DNA of 32,897 bases from Aquabacterium sp. (GCA_017994835.1 JAGOKC010000020.1:1-32897), one strand, 5' to 3'. Positions 17,397 through 26,497 are shown, counted from the stretch's first letter. Numbers and translations: made by a program. Notes: generated from the sequence alone by a model not told the origin.

Positions 17397-17789
17397 TCAA
17401 GCGAAGAAAGGCGGTGCGCGGGTGCGGGCGTGCTGGGTGTTGGGTGCGCGTGGCAGCACGCCAGCCGACAGGGGCAGCGAGCGCATGCCCTGAGAGGGCA
17501 GGATCGCCACAGAAGCCGTGTGAGACGAAGCCAGCAGCGGTGCACTGGCCGCCAGGCAGAAGGGGCAGTGTTGCGAGGCGGAACCGGCACTGCTGTTGGT
17601 CGGATCCTGGTGGCTGCGCACGCTGCCGGTGGACGAGCAGATGTTGAGCAGGCTGGGTGAACCAGCCAACCGCTTCACCATGTGCCAGTTGCTGATGCCA
17701 CCGGCCAGCAACTGGGCGCACAATGCCAGCAGGCCCAACCAGGCGGTCAGGCGCGTGCGGTGGCGCAGCGTGCGGAGCGGGGACGACAT
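17397..17789 (-). CDS. DUF2946 family protein
   Basis: A 130-residue small exported or membrane protein of the DUF2946 family. Features are an N-terminal hydrophobic helix (about 14-32), a cysteine at 51 (NICSS) and the hallmark HCPFC at 74-78. A second hydrophobic segment follows, and the tail RTRAPPFFA is of the kind common in this family. Such proteins are commonly encoded next to TonB-dependent copper receptors, as here. The His/Cys motif suggests copper binding, but the exact role is not established. It probably shares a promoter with the receptor, transcribed leftwards from the region near 17800-17890. Confidence 0.82.
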   Translation of the reverse strand: MSSPLRTLRHRTRLTAWLGLLALCAQLLAGGISNWHMVKRLAGSPSLLNICSSTGSVRSHQDPTNSSAGSASQHCPFCLAASAPLLASSHTASVAILPSQGMRSLPLSAGVLPRAPNTQHARTRAPPFFA

Positions 17790-17830
17790 GCACGCATTCT
17801 AGACAGCAGCAGCAGGCGACAGTGGTGATG

Positions 17831-17848
17831 CATGTCAAAAAAGACATG
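17831..17848. promoter_or_regulatory. Inverted repeat in the divergent copper locus/methyltransferase promoter region
   Basis: CATGTC (17831-17836) and GACATG (17843-17848) form perfect 6-bp arms around six A residues. The repeat lies in the 102-base gap between two divergent genes, where both promoters must be. A TTGACA hexamer reads on the minus strand across its left arm. It is a candidate operator for the DUF2946-copper receptor operon, the methyltransferase, or both. The binding protein is unknown. Confidence 0.45.
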
Positions 17849-17891
17849 TGTAAGATCAGTCGATTGCATACCCTACACCGTATTAAAAAGC

Positions 17892-18506
17892 ATGCGTGAA
17901 TTCTGGAATCAAAAGTTCGCCGACACCACTTACAAGTACGGCCAGCAACCCAATGTGTTTTTGGCCGAACAAGCTGGCTTGATTCCGGCGGGTGCGCAGG
18001 TGCTGGTGCCGGGCGATGGCGAGGGACGCAATGGCGTGTGGCTGGCCCAGCAGGGCTTTGTGGTCACCTCGGTGGATTGCTCGGATGTGGGCTTGGACAA
18101 GACCCGCGCACTGGCGACCGCGCGTGGTGTGCAGGTCAACACCGTATTGGCAGATCTGGTCGAGTGGGCACCCCAGCCTGATTCGGTGGATGCGGTGGCG
18201 GTGGTGTACCTGCACCTGCCGTCCAGTCTGCGGCCCAAAGTGATGGCCGATTTGGCCCGGGCCTTGCGCCCAGGCGGGGTGCTGGTTCTGGAAGCCTTTC
18301 ACCCGAACCAGCTGGGTTTGACCAGTGGCGGGCCGAAGGACGTGGACATGCTCTACACGCTGGCAGGGCTGCGTTCTGATCTGCTCAACGCTGGCTTGCA
18401 GGGTGCGGAGTTGGTGGGCTGGGAAGGCCCCGTCACGCTGGATGAAGGACCCTTCCACCAGGGGCCGGCGCAGGTCACTCGCTGGGTGTGGCGCCGGCAG
18501 GCTTGA
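17892..18506 (+). CDS. TehB-like class I SAM-dependent methyltransferase
   Basis: A 204-residue cytoplasmic methyltransferase with a Rossmann-like fold. The SAM-binding motif I is VLVPGDGEGRNGVWLA (about 37-52), followed by the acidic strand end VDCSD. Later segments are the ADLVEW turn, VYLHLPSSLRPKV and LRPGGVLVLEAF. The N-terminus FWNQKFADTTYKYGQQPN resembles TehB/thiopurine methyltransferase-type proteins, which act on small toxic anions or thiols. The substrate here is not determinable. The ATG at 17892 starts the recognisable domain; an upstream in-frame start lies inside the inverted repeat and was rejected. It is divergent from the copper-uptake operon and convergent with the OsmC gene. 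Confidence 0.85.
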   Translation: MREFWNQKFADTTYKYGQQPNVFLAEQAGLIPAGAQVLVPGDGEGRNGVWLAQQGFVVTSVDCSDVGLDKTRALATARGVQVNTVLADLVEWAPQPDSVDAVAVVYLHLPSSLRPKVMADLARALRPGGVLVLEAFHPNQLGLTSGGPKDVDMLYTLAGLRSDLLNAGLQGAELVGWEGPVTLDEGPFHQGPAQVTRWVWRRQA

Positions 18507-18510
18507 GGGC

Positions 18511-18528
18511 GGGGCCGTGGAAGGCCCC
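18511..18528. terminator. GC-rich hairpin between convergent genes
   Basis: GGGGCC (18511-18516), a GTGGAA loop, and GGCCCC (18523-18528) lie in the 28-base gap between the methyltransferase and OsmC stops. No T-run follows, so efficient intrinsic termination is uncertain. Confidence 0.35.
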
Positions 18529-18534
18529 GATGGC

Positions 18535-18981
18535 TCACTTGAGCTGGGCACCGGTGGCGTCAAACACCTGCACGGTGATGGGGATGGCCTGACCCACGCT
18601 CTGGGTGACGGTGCAGAAAGCCTCGAACTGGCTCAAGACGCGATCCAGGTGTTCAAGCTGGGCGGCAGGCACGCCCAGGTGCAAGGCCGCCGTCATGCTG
18701 AGCACACGCATGCGGCCATCGGCATTGCGCCCCACTTCGGACGTGACTTCGGTGCGGATGGGGTCGGGTGCCTGCTTGAACTTGCGCAGCGCAAACAGCA
18801 GCGAGTCCGACAGGCAGTTGCCCACCGCAGCCGACAGCATCTGCACAGGCGAAGGGCCAGTGCCGCCGCCGAGCGGCGCGGGCTCGTCGCTGATGAGGGC
18901 AGGCATGTTGCCTTCAAACTCGATGCGGAACTGGAAGTCCTGCTGCTGGGTCAGGGTGACGTGGGTGATGCCTTGTGCCAT
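18535..18981 (-). CDS. OsmC family protein
   Basis: A 148-residue OsmC/Ohr-superfamily protein. Members reduce organic hydroperoxides or react with persulfides through a cysteine pair. Both expected cysteines are present: one in AVGNCLSDSL (about residue 56) and one in FEAFCTVTQSV (about 122). The pattern resembles YhfA-like OsmC proteins more than classical Ohr. The ATG at 18981 is preceded by a GAGG site at proper distance. It lies 21 bases downstream of the persulfide dioxygenase-like gene on the same strand, so they are probably one transcript. That suggests a role in thiol or sulfane-sulfur defence, which is an inference. Confidence 0.88.
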   Translation of the reverse strand: MAQGITHVTLTQQQDFQFRIEFEGNMPALISDEPAPLGGGTGPSPVQMLSAAVGNCLSDSLLFALRKFKQAPDPIRTEVTSEVGRNADGRMRVLSMTAALHLGVPAAQLEHLDRVLSQFEAFCTVTQSVGQAIPITVQVFDATGAQLK

Positions 18982-19002
18982 GAGAAGCCTCAATCAAAAA
19001 AT

Positions 19003-19872
19003 TCAGAAAACGTTGACGGGCAGCTTCAGATAGTGATGACCATCTGACTCTGCGGGGGGGAGGTGCCCGGCGCGGATGTTCACCTGCACCGACGGCAGGA
19101 GCAACTCGGGCATCGCCAAGGTGGCGTCGCGCGTCTGGCGCATGGCAACGAATGCGGCCTCGGTGATGCCGTCACGCACGTGGATGTTGCCCTGACGCTG
19201 GTCGGCCACGGTGCACATGGGCTGGGACGCACGCGTGTCGGGTGGGTAGTCGTGACACAGAAACAGGCGGGTTTGCGACGGCAGGGCCAGGATGCGGCGT
19301 GCTGATTGGTAGAGCTGGTGGGCATCGCCGCCGGGAAAGTCGCAGCGGGCCGAGCCCACATCCGGCATGAACAGCGTGTCGCCCACGAACACGGCATCGC
19401 CCACCACAAAGGCCATGTCCGCTGGCGTGTGGCCGGGCACGTGCCAGGCGGTGGCGGTCAGCTCACCAATGGCGAAGGTGTCGCCGTCGGCAAACAGGTG
19501 GTCGAACTGCGAGCCATCGGTGGCGAACTCGGGCTCCAGATGAAACAGTGTTTTGAACACGCTTTGCACGCGCTGGATGGCGTCGCCAATGGCCAGCTTG
19601 CCGCCCACCTGGGCCTTGACATAAGGTGCCGCCGACAGGTGGTCGGCGTGGGCATGGGTCTCCAGCACCCAGTCCACTGTCAGGTTCTGCGCACGCACGA
19701 AGGCGATGACCTCGTCAGCGCGGGTGTGTGCAGTGCGACCACTGCGCGCATCAAAGTCCAGCACGGGGTCCACGATGGCGGCGTGGCCACCCGCGCGGTC
19801 ATACACCACGTGGGTGTAGGTGCTGGTGGCCGGGTCCAGAAACGATTGAACTTGAGGGAACAAGGTGGGCAT
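19003..19872 (-). CDS. Persulfide dioxygenase-like MBL-fold hydrolase (ETHE1/Blh type)
   Basis: A 289-residue metallo-beta-lactamase-fold protein of the ETHE1/persulfide dioxygenase/Blh group, expected to oxidise glutathione persulfide to sulfite with O2 and iron. The metal-site residues are visible: THAHADH (H73, H75, D77, H78), PGH with H148, GD with D165, and H207 in LCHDYP. The family-typical stretch FPGGDAHQLYQSARRIL follows D165. No signal peptide is seen. It is divergent from the BigR/SqrR-like repressor and shares the compact palindromic promoter at 19908-19942. OsmC lies downstream in the same unit. Blh proteins in other bacteria are fusions with a DUF442 domain; here that domain is a separate gene on the other side of the repressor. 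Confidence 0.87.
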   Translation of the reverse strand: MPTLFPQVQSFLDPATSTYTHVVYDRAGGHAAIVDPVLDFDARSGRTAHTRADEVIAFVRAQNLTVDWVLETHAHADHLSAAPYVKAQVGGKLAIGDAIQRVQSVFKTLFHLEPEFATDGSQFDHLFADGDTFAIGELTATAWHVPGHTPADMAFVVGDAVFVGDTLFMPDVGSARCDFPGGDAHQLYQSARRILALPSQTRLFLCHDYPPDTRASQPMCTVADQRQGNIHVRDGITEAAFVAMRQTRDATLAMPELLLPSVQVNIRAGHLPPAESDGHHYLKLPVNVF

Positions 19873-19907
19873 GACGCGGGGGCCAGGGCTGGCAAAATCG
19901 ATGCCTC

Positions 19908-19942
19908 ACTTTATTGACAAACAATATATCTGTCAACATAAT
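19908..19942. promoter_or_regulatory. Overlapping divergent promoters on a palindromic operator
   Basis: TTGACA (19914-19919) and TGTCAA (19931-19936) are a perfect inverted repeat with an 11-base AT-rich centre. Rightwards, TTGACA is followed after 17 bases by CATAAT (19937-19942), an excellent sigma-70 promoter for the repressor operon. Leftwards, the other arm reads TTGACA and is followed after 17 bases by TAAAGT (19913-19908), a weaker -10 for the dioxygenase-OsmC unit. A repressor bound to the centre would block both. This arrangement fits autoregulation by the adjacent ArsR-family protein. Confidence 0.75.
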
Positions 19943-19949
19943 GATGAGC

Positions 19950-20318
19950 ATGAAAGTGAACCTGCCTGAAACACCTGTGTTGACCGCCGTCGGCTTGCCG
20001 CCGCCTGACCTCGTTGCGTTGCAGGCATCGGCCAAGAAGGCGTGCGCCTTGCTCAAGGTGATGGCGCACGCAGACCGGCTGGTATTGCTGTGCCGCCTGG
20101 CGCAGGGCGAGTTTTGCGTCAGTGCTCTGGAAGTGGATCTGGGTATTCGCCAGCCGACCTTGTCGCAGCAACTGGGTGTGTTGCGCCAGGAGGGGCTGGT
20201 GGACACCCGGCGCGAGGGCAAGCATGTTTATTACCGCCTGATCAGTGCCGATGCAGCCGCTGTCATGCAGGTGCTCCACAGTCGCCTGTGCGGTGTGGTG
20301 ACGCCGGGCAGTTGCTGA
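19950..20318 (+). CDS. BigR/SqrR-type ArsR-family persulfide-sensing repressor
   Basis: A 122-residue winged-helix repressor. The DNA-recognition helix region is IRQPTLSQQLGVLRQEGLV and the wing is TRREGKHVYYRL. Counting from the ATG at 19950, C48 (LLCRL) and C114 (SRLC) are exactly 66 residues apart, matching the spacing of the sensing pair in BigR (C42/C108) and SqrR (C41/C107). In those proteins the pair forms a di- to tetrasulfide bridge and releases DNA. Metal-binding ArsR motifs (ELCVCDL) are absent. Extra cysteines are C32, C56 and C122. Earlier ATGs at 19941 and 19944 overlap the predicted -10, so 19950 is favoured. It probably controls the divergent dioxygenase unit and its own operon. 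Confidence 0.88.
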   Translation: MKVNLPETPVLTAVGLPPPDLVALQASAKKACALLKVMAHADRLVLLCRLAQGEFCVSALEVDLGIRQPTLSQQLGVLRQEGLVDTRREGKHVYYRLISADAAAVMQVLHSRLCGVVTPGSC

Positions 20319-20346
20319 TCGGTTGCGTGGCCTATTTTTAAGTTGA

Positions 20347-20733
20347 ATGACCCGTTTTGACGGAGAGATGATGACCTTGAGCGTTCCCATGCAGCAGTTG
20401 TGCCCCGAGTTTTCGGTGTGTGGTCAGATCACGGTGGCCGATGTGGCGGTGCTGGCCCGTCAGGGCTATCGCAGCATCATCAATAACCGCCCGGATGGCG
20501 AGGGCGGGCCAGATCAACCCACCAGCGTCGATCTGGAGGCAGCGGCCAAGGCGGCAGGCCTCGCTTATGTTTACTTTCCGGTGGCAACCATGATGGTGAC
20601 GCCCGCACAGGTCACGCGTTATCAGGCGCTGTGCGCTGATTTGCCGCACCCGATTGCGGCGTTCTGTGCAGCGGGTGGCCGTGCCAATGTGCTCTTTCAG
20701 GCGGTGGGTTGTCGCGTGGGGCGGCCGGGATGA
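20347..20733 (+). CDS. DUF442/TIGR01244-type sulfurtransferase or phosphatase-like protein
   Basis: A small protein, 128 residues from the first ATG, with the dual-specificity-phosphatase-like fold of the DUF442 (TIGR01244) family. The active-site loop is C107-A-A-G-G-R112 in a CxxxxR arrangement. Conserved upstream segments are FSVCGQIT, YRSIINNRPDGE and YVYFPV. The domain is usually found fused to persulfide dioxygenase in Blh and is thought to act as a sulfurtransferase. Here it is free-standing. Starts at 20368 or 20371 are also possible because GGAGAG precedes them, but at short spacing. It begins 28 bases after the repressor gene and its stop overlaps the SulP start (ATGA). Confidence 0.85.
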   Translation: MTRFDGEMMTLSVPMQQLCPEFSVCGQITVADVAVLARQGYRSIINNRPDGEGGPDQPTSVDLEAAAKAAGLAYVYFPVATMMVTPAQVTRYQALCADLPHPIAAFCAAGGRANVLFQAVGCRVGRPG

Positions 20734-22538
20734 GTCTGGGCTCTCCAGCGTCTGATACGCGGATCGCCCCATCTGGCACGGGGCACCCGTGGGCCATGCC
20801 GCCCCCCTGGATGCGTTCATGGCAGCGAGCCTGGCTGGGCAGCGATCTGACGGCGGGTGTGGTGGTGGCTGTGATGCTGGTGCCGCAAAGCCTCGCTTAT
20901 GCGATGTTGGCGGGGTTGCCGCCTCATGTGGGCCTGATGGCCAGCCTTTTGCCCTTGTTGGGTTATGCGGTGTTTGGCAGCAGCACCAGCCTGTCGGTGG
21001 GGCCAGCAGCCATCACATCTTTGATGATGGCGCAGGCGCTTGCGCCTTTGGCGATGCCAGGGTCGGCGGTGTATGTGGCCTTGGCTGCGGCGCTGGCGCT
21101 GGGTTCAGCTTTATTGTTGATGCTGATGGGACGCCTGCGGATGGGCTTCTTGTCGCAGTTGCTGGGGCGTCCGGTGGTGCAGGGCTTCACAGTGGCGTCT
21201 GCGGTGCTGATCATGGCCGGGCAGATGGCCCCGATGTTGGGTTGGATGGGGTTGGGGCAGACTGTGCCTGACCTGATCGAGGGGGTGGGGCGGCATGTGC
21301 GGGCCCCCGATGGGGCGTGGCGCTGGGATGTGCAGGCAGGCAGCTTGCTCATCGGTCTTGGGGCCATGATGTTGCTGTGGCTGGGGCCTCGGGTGCTGAA
21401 CGCACATGCCGGGGCGGCAGGCCGAGCTGCCATGACGAAGCAGGTGGTGTCGCGGCTGTGGCCCCTGGGGGTGCTGGTGCTGGCCAGTGTGGCCGCCACC
21501 TGGATGAACCGACACACAAGCTGGCAAGTGGCGCAGGTGGGGGACGTGAACGTGGAGTTGACTGGGGCAGCCCACGCCCTGGCGTCGCTGAGCGAGGTCC
21601 CTCTCGCGGGTTTGGCAGATCTGGTGATGCCCATTGTGCTGATCAGTCTGGTCGGATTCGTCAGCAGCATGTCGGTGGCGCAGACTTTTGCACTCAAGCA
21701 CACCGAGCGCATTGACGCCAACCGCGAGTTGCTGGGCTTGGGGTTTGCCAACCTGGGCAGTGCGCTGGTGGGGGGGATGTCCGTGGCGGGCGGGTTGTCC
21801 CGCTCGGTGGTCAATGAGGCGGCAGGTGCGCGCAGCCCGTTGGCTGGCATCTTCACGGCACTGCTGCTGGGTGTGCTGATGCTGTTATTTCTGCCCTGGC
21901 TGGCGTGGTTGCCCAAGGCTGCCTTGGCAGCGGTCATCATCGTGGCGGTATCCGGGCTGATTCAGTGGCAGGGTCTGCGCGAGGCCTGGCGGTACGACCA
22001 GGTCGAGGCCTGGGCTTTCCTGAGCACGGCGTTCGGGGTGATGTTTCTGGGCTTCGAGTCCGGCATCTTGCTGGGCATCGCGTGGTCCTTGGGTGCCATG
22101 ATCTGGCGTCACAGCCAGCCGCATATGGCCGAGGTCGGGCGTTTGCCCGGTACCGAGCACTTCCGCAATGTGCAGCGCCACCAGGTTGAGTGCCTGCCCG
22201 GTGTGTTGATGGTGCGGGTGGATGACAGCCTGGATTTCACCAACATTCAGCACGTGGAGTTGCACCTGAGTGATTTGCTTGCCACCCGTGCGCCGGTGCA
22301 CAGTCTGGTGCTGCTGCTGTCGGCAGTGAACCGGATTGATCACTCTGCGCTGCAGTCGTTGATCGAGTTTGACGACGCGCAGACGGCGCAGGGACGTCAG
22401 GTGTATCTGGCAGAGGTCAAGGGGCCGGTGATGGACAGGTTCAGTCGCGTGTCGCTTGACAAGCGGTTTGCGGGGCGTATCTTCATGAGTGCACAGCACG
22501 CGTGGGATGCACTGCAAGCCGAAGATCGAGTTTTTTAA
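20730..22538 (+). CDS. SulP family anion transporter with STAS domain
   Basis: A 602-residue inner-membrane carrier of the SLC26/SulP family, which moves sulfate, bicarbonate or related anions. A hydrophobic domain with about 10-14 helices spans roughly 40-460. It includes the SulP signature VPQSLAYAMLAGLPPHVG near residues 51-68. A cytoplasmic STAS domain follows at the C-terminus (about 480-600), with the usual RVDDSLDFTN and NRIDHSALQSL segments. The ATG at 20730 overlaps the preceding stop and is translationally coupled. Its place in a persulfide-oxidation operon suggests export of sulfite or sulfate formed inside, or uptake of sulfate. Direction and substrate are inferred only. Confidence 0.9.
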   Translation: MSLGSPASDTRIAPSGTGHPWAMPPPWMRSWQRAWLGSDLTAGVVVAVMLVPQSLAYAMLAGLPPHVGLMASLLPLLGYAVFGSSTSLSVGPAAITSLMMAQALAPLAMPGSAVYVALAAALALGSALLLMLMGRLRMGFLSQLLGRPVVQGFTVASAVLIMAGQMAPMLGWMGLGQTVPDLIEGVGRHVRAPDGAWRWDVQAGSLLIGLGAMMLLWLGPRVLNAHAGAAGRAAMTKQVVSRLWPLGVLVLASVAATWMNRHTSWQVAQVGDVNVELTGAAHALASLSEVPLAGLADLVMPIVLISLVGFVSSMSVAQTFALKHTERIDANRELLGLGFANLGSALVGGMSVAGGLSRSVVNEAAGARSPLAGIFTALLLGVLMLLFLPWLAWLPKAALAAVIIVAVSGLIQWQGLREAWRYDQVEAWAFLSTAFGVMFLGFESGILLGIAWSLGAMIWRHSQPHMAEVGRLPGTEHFRNVQRHQVECLPGVLMVRVDDSLDFTNIQHVELHLSDLLATRAPVHSLVLLLSAVNRIDHSALQSLIEFDDAQTAQGRQVYLAEVKGPVMDRFSRVSLDKRFAGRIFMSAQHAWDALQAEDRVF

Positions 22539-22553
22539 CCCAGGAGAATGACC

Positions 22554-22745
22554 ATGAAATCGAATGTTGGTGGTGTTGATCGTGTGGCGCGCATCGTTGC
22601 CGGCTTGGTGTTGATTGCACTGGCTGCAACCGGCACGGTGGGTGTGTGGGGATGGATTGGCGTGGTGCCTTTGGCGACGGGGCTGATGGGTTGGTGCCCG
22701 GCTTACCTGCCTTTTGGCCTGTCGAGCTGCAAGATGAAGTCATAA
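22554..22745 (+). CDS. DUF2892 small inner-membrane protein (YgaP-like tail)
   Basis: A 63-residue protein of the DUF2892 type, related to the membrane tail of the rhodanese YgaP. It begins NVGGVDRVARIVAGLVL, has two membrane helices and ends GWCPAYLPFGLSSC, with a cysteine after each helix-end turn. The ATG at 22554 has AGGAGA six bases upstream; the ATG at 22548 sits directly on that site and is less likely. It lies 15 bases after the SulP gene and 40 before the flavoprotein gene, so it belongs to the same operon. The role is unknown. Such proteins recur near sulfurtransferases and a second one is at 30488-30703. Confidence 0.83.
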   Translation: MKSNVGGVDRVARIVAGLVLIALAATGTVGVWGWIGVVPLATGLMGWCPAYLPFGLSSCKMKS

Positions 22746-22785
22746 ACGACGGTTGCCAGCAAACCCATCCCCTGAAAGGTGTTCC

Positions 22786-23931
22786 ATGCGTGATCGCGTT
22801 CTGTCCAAACATCTGGTCGTGCTGGGGGTTGGGTTTGCGGCCCTGTCAACGGTGCGCGAAGTTCGCAAGCACGACGGCGATGTCCGCATCACCGTGATCG
22901 CGCCGCGTGCCGAGTTGCATTACCTGCCTGGCATCATCTGGATACCCTGCGGACTGCGTCAGCGTGAAGACCTGATCGTGCCGCTGGACAAATTCTTTCA
23001 GCGCATGAACGTCACGTTCATCCAGGCCGAGGTTCAGGGTCTGAGCGATCAGGGGCGCGTGGTGCTGACCTCGGCCGGGCCGGTTCCCAATGACGCGCTG
23101 GTCATTGCCACCGGGGGCCGCTTCCTCAAGAAGCTGCCTGGTATCGAGCACGCCATCACCCCGTGCGAGGGCATTGCAGCGGCCGAGCGAATCCGTGACC
23201 GGCTCAAGGCCATGACGGGCGGGCACATTGCCATCGGCTTTGCCGGCAACCCCAACGAGCCCACGGCGGTGCGTGGCGGCCCAATGTTCGAGTTTCTGTT
23301 CGGCATCGACGAGCAACTGCGCAGGGAAGGGCGGCGGGACCGTTTTGAGCTGACCTTCTTCAACCCCTCCACCGAGCCCGGTGCCCGCCTGGGTCCCAAG
23401 GCGGTGCACTACCTGCTGTCCGAGATGACGCGGCGTGGCATTCACACCCATCTCGGTCACAAAATGGTCCGACTTGATGCCGACAAGGTGGTGACGGCGG
23501 GTGGGGAGGTGCGTGCCGACCTCATCCTGTTCATGCCAGGCATGACCGGCAACACGTGGTTTGACAGCACCGAACTGCCGCGCTCGCCCGGTGGCCTGAT
23601 CCAGGCCGATGCGCACTGCCGCATTGCGGGCTGGCCTCGGGTGTATGTGGCGGGTGACTCGGGCAGCTTCCCTGGCCCGGACTGGATGCCCAAGCAGGCC
23701 CACATGGCCGACTTGCAGGCGCGGGCCGCTGCAGCCAATTTGCTGGCTGATCTGGCAGGACGACCATCGTCGGTGCCCTTCAAAGTCGAGTTGATCTGCA
23801 TTGTGGATGCCGTGGGGCAGGGCACCTTGATTTACCGCTCTGAATCGCGCAACCTGATGCTGCCGTCATCACGCCTGTTTCACTGGGCCAAGCGGGCCTT
23901 TGAAAAGCGCTACCTGCAGCAATACCGCTGA
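22786..23931 (+). CDS. SQR-like FAD-dependent oxidoreductase
   Basis: A 381-residue flavoprotein of the sulfide:quinone oxidoreductase/flavocytochrome c sulfide dehydrogenase superfamily. The N-terminal FAD strand-turn is LVVLGVGFAALST (10-22). A second nucleotide region is near DALVIATGGRFLKKLPGI (103-120). The flavin-contact motif VYVAGDSGSFPGPDWMPKQA is about 297-315. Cysteines C127 and C348 are placed plausibly for an SQR redox pair; C55 and C288 are extra. The C-terminal part is basic and amphipathic (FHWAKRAFEKRYLQQYR), suiting membrane association. The SQR type could not be assigned. The ATG at 22786 follows a GAAAGGTG site. It is the last gene of the repressor-led operon, ending just before a 22-bp palindrome. 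Confidence 0.8.
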   Translation: MRDRVLSKHLVVLGVGFAALSTVREVRKHDGDVRITVIAPRAELHYLPGIIWIPCGLRQREDLIVPLDKFFQRMNVTFIQAEVQGLSDQGRVVLTSAGPVPNDALVIATGGRFLKKLPGIEHAITPCEGIAAAERIRDRLKAMTGGHIAIGFAGNPNEPTAVRGGPMFEFLFGIDEQLRREGRRDRFELTFFNPSTEPGARLGPKAVHYLLSEMTRRGIHTHLGHKMVRLDADKVVTAGGEVRADLILFMPGMTGNTWFDSTELPRSPGGLIQADAHCRIAGWPRVYVAGDSGSFPGPDWMPKQAHMADLQARAAAANLLADLAGRPSSVPFKVELICIVDAVGQGTLIYRSESRNLMLPSSRLFHWAKRAFEKRYLQQYR

Positions 23932-23935
23932 GCCC

Positions 23936-23957
23936 TTTGCCAGGCATGCCTGGCAAA
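23936..23957. terminator. 22-bp perfect palindrome after the SQR-like gene
   Basis: TTTGCCAGGCA (23936-23946) is directly followed by its reverse complement (23947-23957), starting 5 bases after the stop codon. As RNA it folds into a GCCAGG/CCTGGC stem with a CATG loop, flanked by AAATTT. It may be a weak bidirectional terminator of the operon, or a protein-binding site upstream of katG. Confidence 0.5.
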
Positions 23958-23974
23958 TTTGCTATGCCAGCGAT

Positions 23975-23995
23975 GAGGATTCCCGATGGATCCTC
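23975..23995. promoter_or_regulatory. Inverted repeat upstream of katG
   Basis: GAGGAT (23975-23980) and ATCCTC (23990-23995) are perfect arms around nine bases, 139 bases before the katG start. It may be part of the katG control region. It does not match the spaced ATAG/CTAT pattern of OxyR well, so no regulator is assigned. Confidence 0.3.
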
Positions 23996-24028
23996 GATCG
24001 TGAGGGGCGTTCCCTGCGGATACATTGA

Positions 24029-26314
<2,286 letters not shown>

Positions 26315-26329
26315 TCGGCTGAGTTGATG

Positions 26330-26368
26330 AAGCACCCCGGCAGGTCGCCTGGCTTGTCGGGGTGTTTC
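26330..26368 (+). terminator. Intrinsic terminator after katG
   Basis: CACCCCG (26333-26339) pairs with CGGGGTG (26358-26364). The stem can extend outward by A-T and G-T pairs, and there is an inner CAGG/CCTG stem. A TTT run follows. It lies 16 bases after the katG stop. Confidence 0.75.
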
Positions 26369-26419
26369 ATTTCAGATAGGGTTGTCCTCATGCGGATGGG
26401 TACCGTGAAAACCCTCTAA

Positions 26420-26437
26420 CATACCCTTGGGGGTATG
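26420..26437. promoter_or_regulatory. CsoR/CstR-type operator upstream of the Tat-SQR gene
   Basis: CATACCC (26420-26426), TTGG and GGGTATG (26431-26437) form a perfect inverted repeat. The TACCC...GGGTA form is typical of operators bound by CsoR-family repressors such as CstR. It lies 60 bases before the sqr start codon. A CsoR-family gene is present 3.7 kb away (30105-30440). A second small palindrome, ACAATG-T-CATTGT, follows at 26441-26453. Confidence 0.65.
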
Positions 26438-26497
26438 ACGACAATGTCATTGTGAAGTGCTTGGTTTCACGCATCTGACTGTGCTCAGGAGGTTCCC

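Noticed and set aside
17386..17847. Alternative 153-codon minus-strand frame overlapping DUF2946
   Set aside because: The other frame contains the HCPFC motif and the expected hydrophobic helix and family length, so it is the real gene.
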